From contig NC_135366.1 in the NCBI RefSeq assembly GCF_051622035.1, positions 2,883,001 through 2,947,000 on the forward strand: a stretch of DNA of 64,000 nucleotides, given 5' to 3'. Under the pieces are notes generated by a model. It was not told where the DNA came from and did no database searches. It saw nothing but the letters and a program-made list of their open reading frames with translations. Positions 58,101 through 64,000 of the stretch are shown in pieces. This DNA is from Arctopsyche grandis (Eukaryota; Arthropoda; Insecta; Trichoptera; Hydropsychidae). Numbering within the stretch: position 1 is the first letter of the stretch; each line of letters starts with the position of its first letter. Both the position numbers and the translations under genes were made by a program.

Positions 58101-60185
58101 TTTTCATATACAGGCTGTTGAAAGAAACACGCTAATATTTATATATTTTATTTCAACCGATCGTGTAATGTTTTTAAGATCTATGATATAATTTGGATGG
58201 CATATTTATTTAATATTTGAATACGTGCCACGAATAAAATGATAAATAGCTTTTTTTTTTAATTATAAGTAAAACAAACGTACGTATGTACGAATTAGAT
58301 GTGGGCATAGGTTCTGACATGACATTATGGTACGACGCATTATCAATAACAATTACAGATTGGGGTTGTAAATTTGGAACAAGCTTTTCTTTAATCCATT
58401 TTTGGTAATTAATCGCGTTCATATTATTATGATAATCTCCGGTTTTAATTTTAGATGGATATATAAGTAACGCATTTGGAATAAATCTTTTTTCAGAACA
58501 GGCGTGAACTATTATTAGCATATTACCCTTATAAATCGGTACTCTGCAACCTTTGCTAGTTTCATCGGACCATGATTTTGGCATCGTATGTGAGCTATTT
58601 ATATAGGATTCATCCGTGTAAACTATAGGGCGGCCTTGCAATCTATACTCTTCTAATTTGGAAAGATATATGGATCTCTTCAGTCGAATTACACTTTTTT
58701 CAATAAGTATTTGTTTATTATTTTTCATCTTTCTCCATTTGAAACCTAGCCTACGAACGATAACTCTTAACGAAGAAATTGCACCTTTAAATTTTAAACT
58801 ATCTTTCAAAACTTCTAATAACTTTTGTAGGGTCGGAAATGTCTTATGAACTAGATGAAAATCGTAGATAGTTCGCCTGATGACCTCTTGATCAAAACTA
58901 TCCACTGTAGTTATTTTTGATAACCTTACACGATTTTTGCCCGGTGTCCTTAAAACAACTCGCACAGTCGATGAAGATGTGGATGCTGCTGGATCTGATG
59001 AAGATATAGGTTGTTTGACTCTGAAGATATAGGTTGTTTCGTTGATGGCTCCGATATTGAAGGTTGCGATGTTGGCGGTTTATTAGCCACCACAAATTGA
59101 TTTCGTACTTCACAAACAATTCGCTGAACACCAGTCGCTTCCGCAGTTGAAGCATATAAATTTTTCATAAAACTATTTCTTTCGTCACTTTCACTATTCA
59201 CTATACGATGCATGAAATAGTTGAAAACATTATACACAATTTCGCGAGATTGTCCCGTTAGTGTTTTCCCAGAACCAATTTTATTACAAAGCATTTTATT
59301 ATCATATATCCACTAATTCTAATGAACTAACTCTAATTAACCAATTAGCAAACAATATAAGAACGCGTTACGTCAATTTGTGGGGGTTGATCGGTGACTG
59401 ATCAGTGAAACTGGAAAAAATCACCCTGTAGTGCACACTTTGAGCAATACAAAAGATAATTGTTGTTTCTGTCATGCTCGGAAAGTGGGTGCGTATGAAA
59501 GGGACCAACTGATTGTCCTAGAAAACAGACACAGAAAATCTTATTCATATCTTCACGGACACAATATACGTGCCAGCTTTCGCTGCACGAGCTATAGTCC
59601 CGTTGATTATTTTACATATAAAAGATTTATAATTAACACCAATTAAAATAATAATTGTAACTGAACGAAAATCCTTATTAATACGATGAATTAAAATATT
59701 CTTATAATAAACTCTGTAATTTGTGAATAAATTGAGATTAAACTGGTTTGTATATATTTTATTTATTTATCTGTGATAGGATAGTGTGTTAATTCGTCAC
59801 GATACGTTTAATTGAGTTTCGGAATAATTCTTGTGTAAAAAAATAACGCTTTTGTACGTACGAATAATTCCGTGAACGTTTTATCTGTGAGCGTAATGTC
59901 GCGTGAGCGATATGTCGTGTGAGCGATATGTCGTGTGCGTTGTGTCGTTGAGTGTTAAGTCCGTGAGCGATTTGTCGCGGAACCAATTGAAATGTGGTAA
60001 ATAATATTTATATTTTAATAAAACTGACTTATTTTTGCAGGTCCGGTTTTGTAGTCTTAGAATTAGCAGACTTGCCATCTGGTAAATACAAGGTAACTGT
60101 GTCGACTTTTTATCCGATGCAAGAAGGACCGTATATACTTACCATCAAATCTACAGCACCCATTAAAATTTCGAAAATTCAATGA
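52106..60185 (+). CDS. CAPN7: Calpain-7 (PalB-type cysteine protease)
   Basis: Twelve exons: 52106-52313, 52381-52523, 52602-52821, 52888-53198, 53275-53451, 55800-55946, 56023-56250, 56316-56560, 56636-56838, 56918-57123, 57249-57478 and 60041-60185; 820 aa, all in phase, near the family's usual size (about 813). N-terminal tandem MIT domains (about 1-150) bind ESCRT-III tails; the calpain protease core follows with Cys about 299 in [12 protein letters not shown], His about 467 in [10 protein letters not shown] and Asn about 487 in [10 protein letters not shown]; then two C2-like beta-sandwich domains ([25 protein letters not shown]-like [10 protein letters not shown], and a C-terminal repeat ending APIKISKIQ). 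EF hands are absent, as expected for this type. It acts with ESCRT at endosomes. Introns 5 and 11 are swollen by nested transposons; the others are 66-150 bp. Confidence 0.94.
53611..53968. mobile_element. Family a MITE, copy 3
   Basis: Perfect 9-bp flanks CTTTTAAAC at 53602-53610 and 53969-53977. Ends GGGTTTGGTGCAAACGATCG and CGTTTGCACTGCATCG. Calpain intron 5. Confidence 0.88.
54311..54470. mobile_element. Short GC-rich inverted-repeat insertion
   Basis: AAAGCTTAGACTGCACTGCAGCG against CGCTGCAGTGACGCAGC and GACCGCACTAGGCGACACTG. It interrupts the ...TTTGACTTTAAA / TTAAAATCTAATATT run that is continuous at 18790-18815. Ends approximate. Confidence 0.5.
54492..54945. mobile_element. Family b element, half copy with a long tandem-repeat end
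   Basis: Starts GGTTCCGCGATAAAACGCTC and continues with about eleven CGACATAACGCTCAC-like units, then sequence homologous (inverted) to 59590-59770. The other terminus was not found. Confidence 0.65.
55051..55540. mobile_element. CACTA-like element, half copy
   Basis: TTA then CACTGTTCGACACG; matches the arm and inner part of 47893-48850 (to AAAATTGCGAGC) without the inverted second arm. The far end is undetermined. Confidence 0.6.
58111..59428 (-). mobile_element. IS630/Tc1-mariner-type element
   Basis: TA at 58109-58110 and 59429-59430; ends CAGGCTGTTGAAAGAAACAC and the complement of CAGGGTGATTTTTTCC. Carries one transposase gene, now split. Confidence 0.78.
58210..59294 (-). pseudogene. 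IS630/Tc1-type transposase, frameshifted
   Basis: The N-terminal part (from 59294: [23 protein letters not shown]) and the main part (from 58965: [19 protein letters not shown]-type, [13 protein letters not shown], then [17 protein letters not shown] and [11 protein letters not shown]) are in different frames joined near 58960. The two Asp motifs of the DDE domain are clear. The last acidic residue lies beyond a second break after about 58290. Inactive as it stands. Confidence 0.78.
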
Positions 60186-62035
60186 TTATTTATTGTACAT
60201 AATGAGTTATATTTATTGCTAGCCTTATTTATTATGCACTTTTTATATTCTATTGTAATAAATTTTATGGAAGTTTACCGCTTATTCGGCGTGCTGTTAT
60301 ATTTTTACATATTTGCCAAATCTTGCTCTGCGTTCAGAGTTGTCTTTTTTTTTATAACGACCTATAATAATTTTTCATACTTTCTGTATTTTTTTTTTTG
60401 TTTACACTTGCCGCACTGTGATCGATAGCGATTGACTAAGACTTATATTTATTTTATATCTTCAAATATACTGAATACAGGGTCTTCATATTTTATGTAT
60501 TCCTCGTTAAAACCTCTGATATAATTGTAATTATGTCATTACGAAATAAAAACATTGATCAATATCAATAGAAATAAGGGGCAACTTTTTTACTTTTATT
60601 TTTGTAAAAAGTTTATTGAATTGGTTAATTATTAAAAAGGGGAGGGGGGGGGGTCAAAATTATCAGTCGCATTTTCTTTGAGAGACCCTGTCTGCTATTA
60701 TGATCACAAAATAATTAAGTTTTAGAATATTTTTTAAGGAAGAGATTTTACAAGAGAGAATATTTTACATAAATCGTTCTTCTTAAAATGAAAACGATGC
60801 AAATATATTATTAATATTGCCATTTTCCACATTTTTCGGAATAATACCATTCAAATTAATGCATCTGGCAACTCTGATTTAAATATACCCGGAAAATTGA
60901 CACATTCAAAATGGCGTTCGCTTAAATTTTGATGATAATAAAAAAGCACATAACAAAAAATTCTATTCAAATGAAATAAAAAAGTGATTCATATTACAAA
61001 GATTGTTTTATTATGTCTGATATACATACATAAATCCAAAACCTTTTGTTAATATTTAATATGTAATAAAATGACAGTTTTACAAAATATATAATAGAAG
61101 CAAAATATGCATTCGAAAGTCACTGTGGAATTATTTCTATCACTATTGTTTTGTTCTACAATTTTTGTACCATCAACGCTAATCGTGATAATATATAAAC
61201 TGCAATATAACGGTTCTGAAACACATTGTTTAATGTAAAAAAAACAGACAAACAAACGGGCAGACAAACGTTGTTTAATGTAAAAAAAAATGGTTCAAAA
61301 CTGAGTGCACGTACGCTTGTACCCCAAACCGCATTAAAAATAATTATTGCAGTGTTTCATAATACAAATATTGCTCAGTGGACGTTTGATTTAATAACTA
61401 GCGTTTGATTCTTTCTTTGGAAAGTAGTTTAAAATTCACAGCAAGCTATAACTAAAAGTTCAAAATAAATAAACGATAATACTACAAACAGCTGCGTTTT
61501 CAATCACCGTAGTTTCATACGACTAGTATATAGTCGTACATTTATTCAGGCACTTACATTTCAAATCTTCAATTAATTTATGAATTTAATACTAATTAGA
61601 TCACATTTGTTGTAACTTACAATATATGAAAAAAAATTAAATAGCATAAATTATATCACAATGACAACATACACGTTTTATTCGTCATTTTTTTTCGGTG
61701 AAAAGATTTCGTTTCCATAATCTATACAAAAAATTGATACCAAAAGCAAAAAAATAAATAAATCAATACATACATTAACTGTAAAGCGTTCTTACTCTTA
61801 AATAAACATTGTCAGGGTCAGAGCACGTTGTAAACTTTGATCACATTTTAAATACTAACATAATAAGTCAATATGTATATCCCTAATTTCATTTACAAAA
61901 GCACTGTGGAGTCTCACAGCATTAGTCAATGTTTCGATGGCCCAAAACACTACTGTTCATTGTTTCAGAACAATATAAGTCATCGTAAATAAAATAATGC
62001 AAAACATCTAGAATACATATATTAATGAGAAAAAT
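60186..62035. other. Calpain 3' UTR and intergenic AT-rich DNA
   Basis: AATAAA-type signals occur soon after the stop (about 60545). A G-run at 60640-60652. No gene or transposon ends recognised. Confidence 0.4.
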
Positions 62036-62039
62036 TTAA

Positions 62040-63065
62040 ACGTCCATTACAAAAAAATTGTGTGCATTTCTAAATGTGCATTTATAAACTTTGCTTTGAT
62101 CATTGAAATAAATATTTGCTACTTAAAAAGCGAATGAAATGTGTATTAAAAAAATGACAGATGAACTGTATCGGCAGCGTCGCGAATACCAAAATACGAA
62201 CCGACAACGACCAACGCTTCTCTCTACAGGATTCCATCTTTTTTACTAGTCGGCTTGCGACCTTCGACACCTACGACCTTGGCTTTGACTCTACGACCTG
62301 ACATCATCATTCATATTCATACGTAATACGTTAACAAACTTTTTGTATCTATTCTAATGTTAAAATCTATTTTTTAGAATGATAGTTTCATATTTTTTTA
62401 AGGTTGCGGCTATTTGCAGGTACTATATCTGCAAATTATTGGCTATTTGCAGGTACTATATCTGCGAATTATTGGCTATTTGCAGGTACTATATCTGCGA
62501 CAGGCGCAAAGCCTTCTGCGCATGCGCGTGAAATGTCACTGTCAGCGTGTTTACTTTTAAAATTTTGTTTTAAGCCTCTTAAAATATAGTCAGAACTCGT
62601 AAAGTGATGTAGAGTAAAAAATATAATCCAAATTAGTTAATATTATTAATTGTTATCATATACAAGGTATAATACCTACATACAAGTACAAGCCGCAAAC
62701 TAGCTAAATGATATAAATCTATTATAATAACGTCCGAAATTTATTTGCCTCGTGTATAATTAACGATTGATTTAACAAGTCTAGCATACATTAAATGTAA
62801 GAAATTATAATCGGATTATAAATCCACGCGCATGCGCAGAAGGCTTTGCGCCTGTCGCAGACATAGTACCTGCAAATAGCCAATAATTCGCAGACAGTAC
62901 CTGCAAATAGGCAATAATTCGCAGATTTAGTACCTGCAAATAGCCACAACCTATTTTTAATGGTCACTTTATAATGCCAAAATATTTAATTCGATGCACA
63001 ATACGAGATTGTTTAATGCACAAACATTTTTTTTAAGATACAAAGTATTTTTCTCAGCGTACAGT
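62040..63065. repeat. Dispersed repeat K, copy 2, split by family c element
   Basis: Matches 30040-30500 on both sides of 62402-62951, with the order of shared words kept. Confidence 0.65.
62402..62951. mobile_element. Family c element, copy 2
   Basis: Flanks TTTTTTTAA and TATTTTTAA (8 of 9). Ends GGTTGCGGCTATTTGCAGG and CCTGCAAATAGCCACAACC; three 33-bp units on each side. Non-coding. Confidence 0.82.
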
Positions 63066-63514
63066 TAAATCACACCCATATTATATTGACCTAGAAACTG
63101 GCCATCGCTCATCTCATATGAAATATCCCTAGTTTAAAAGACGAGATTTTACAAATAACATTAACATTTTATACTTGTATTTAGTGAATGTTAAATGTGT
63201 GACTTGTGGCCAAATCCAGTTCTATTAGTATTATTTACCACGTATATATTGTTGTACGTTAAGTCGTAAAAATGAGTCAAAAACAAAAACCACTATAAAC
63301 TAAATAGAAAATTATGCATGTACATATGTATGCATCATCTCCATAGTGCTTCAGTAAATGAAACGAAGCATAAATTTTAGTTTAGTACGTTTTACATACA
63401 AAATAATTATAATTCAAAAAATTCTCCTAATTACCTAGCTCGGTACGGATCAGAAAAAAAAAAAACATAAATCAGACCAGCACCGACATTTCAAAAACCT
63501 AACGTGTCAAGAGC

Positions 63515-64000
63515 TCACACCTTCTGCAAAAAGTCAACAATGTGTTTGATAACTTTTTTCGGTTCGTTCAAGTGCACATGGTGCGTCCCCTCCACTTCGT
63601 AATACTCCAACTCTTCTGCGGTCTCTTTAATCTTATCTAGAACCATCTGATAGTGCGAGGGATTCTCCCACTTCATGCCGGGACACGCCTTCAGGTTCAA
63701 AACCCGACACGTTATCTTAGAAGCGTACTCCATCACGTGATCGATGCTGAACATGCCGAGACGGGACACCTTCAACCGCACATCCCTCGAAAAGTGGTAG
63801 CCCTCGTTGTTCAAATGCGGCGGAGCCTTCGCCATGCCTCGCTTCATCATAATCACGCACGACTCCCTGCTGATGGATCCACCGTAGCCGTTCAAAGCCA
63901 GATCGACCATCTCGTCGTGAGTGTAGCACGGAATCTTATCTTCCGTCAAGTTCTCATACTTCAAAAACAAATCTACAGCGTCTCCGGTGTTCAGTACGAT
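63515..64000 (-). CDS. SERHL/kraken-type serine hydrolase, 5' part outside window
   Basis: One open exon continuing past the right edge (IVLNTGDAVDLFLKYENL... to the stop at 63515). Alpha/beta hydrolase of the serine hydrolase-like/kraken family: DEMVDLALNGYGG, SRESCVIMMKRGM, the strand VLNLKACPGMKWE, and the C-terminal EGTHHVHLNEP, whose His is the likely catalytic base. The nucleophile Ser would lie in the missing part. GC content is clearly higher than its surroundings. Substrate unknown; Drosophila kraken is a digestive/detoxification candidate. Transcribed towards the calpain gene (tail to tail). Confidence 0.85.
   Translation of the reverse strand: MVLNTGDAVDLFLKYENLTEDKIPCYTHDEMVDLALNGYGGSISRESCVIMMKRGMAKAPPHLNNEGYHFSRDVRLKVSRLGMFSIDHVMEYASKITCRVLNLKACPGMKWENPSHYQMVLDKIKETAEELEYYEVEGTHHVHLNEPKKVIKHIVDFLQKV

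Larger units (their letters stand above)
57499..59984. mobile_element. Family b element, long copy with an IS630/Tc1 element nested
   Basis: Left end GGTGTCACGATAAATCGCTC, right end GAGCGATTTGTCGCGGAACC, flanks AATTGATA / AATTGAAA (7 of 8). 2,486 bp, of which 1,318 bp is the nested element. Fills calpain intron 11. The right terminal repeat holds about six units of GACATATCGCTCACGC type. Confidence 0.8.

Noticed and set aside
58210-58965. A host gene encoding a DDE protein
   Set aside because: It lies between TA-flanked inverted ends, is split by a frameshift, and sits inside another transposon.

Overview
The window is AT-rich, intron-rich nuclear DNA from an insect. The evidence is a pair of CYP3-clan cytochrome P450 genes, multi-exon genes with GT-AG introns (some about 65-100 bp, others several kb full of transposons), tRNA-derived SINEs, non-LTR retrotransposons, and TTAA-, TA- and 8/9-bp-duplicating DNA transposons. 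An intact calpain-7 gene argues against Drosophila, whose calpains are of other types. I cannot name the species or order.

Seven host genes are seen; I rebuilt their exons from splice sites and reading phase. Minus strand, left to right: TRMT2A-like tRNA (uracil-5-)-methyltransferase (19-8312, 3' part outside the window) and two tandem P450 genes (9246-12427 and 13324-17687; both 505 aa with nine matching exons). Plus strand: SEC62 of the ER translocon (21652-30888, 8 coding exons, 363 aa), core 1 beta-1,3-galactosyltransferase C1GalT (40458-49148, 7 coding exons, 395 aa) and calpain-7 (52106-60185, 12 exons, 820 aa, catalytic Cys/His/Asn present). Minus strand at the right edge: the C-terminal part of a SERHL/kraken-type alpha/beta hydrolase (63515 to past 64000). 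Apart from the P450 pair the genes share no obvious pathway; this is an ordinary eukaryotic neighbourhood, not an operon.

Most of the rest is transposons, many nested. The last TRMT2A intron in the window holds an apparently intact LINE (ORF1 4794-5867, ORF2 1965-4793). Its two ORFs lie in one frame, separated by a single UAG followed by CAA CCA, which matches the plant-virus type leaky-stop consensus UAG-CAR-YYA; ORF2 has no AUG before its endonuclease motifs. There are also at least five TTAA-flanked (piggyBac-like) families, one with the start of a transposase; a Tc1 remnant and an IS630/Tc1-type element; pogo/Tigger remnants; a PIF/Harbinger deletion derivative; a CACTA-like foldback element; a short Helitron; a solo LTR; an RTE remnant; and several families of elements with GGT...ACC ends and 8- or 9-bp target duplications, two of which have terminal repeats built from internal tandem arrays. 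Several insertions have a matching empty site inside the window.

All calls come from reading the sequence; no database search was run. Transposon superfamily names are inferred from end sequence and duplication length unless a coding remnant is cited.
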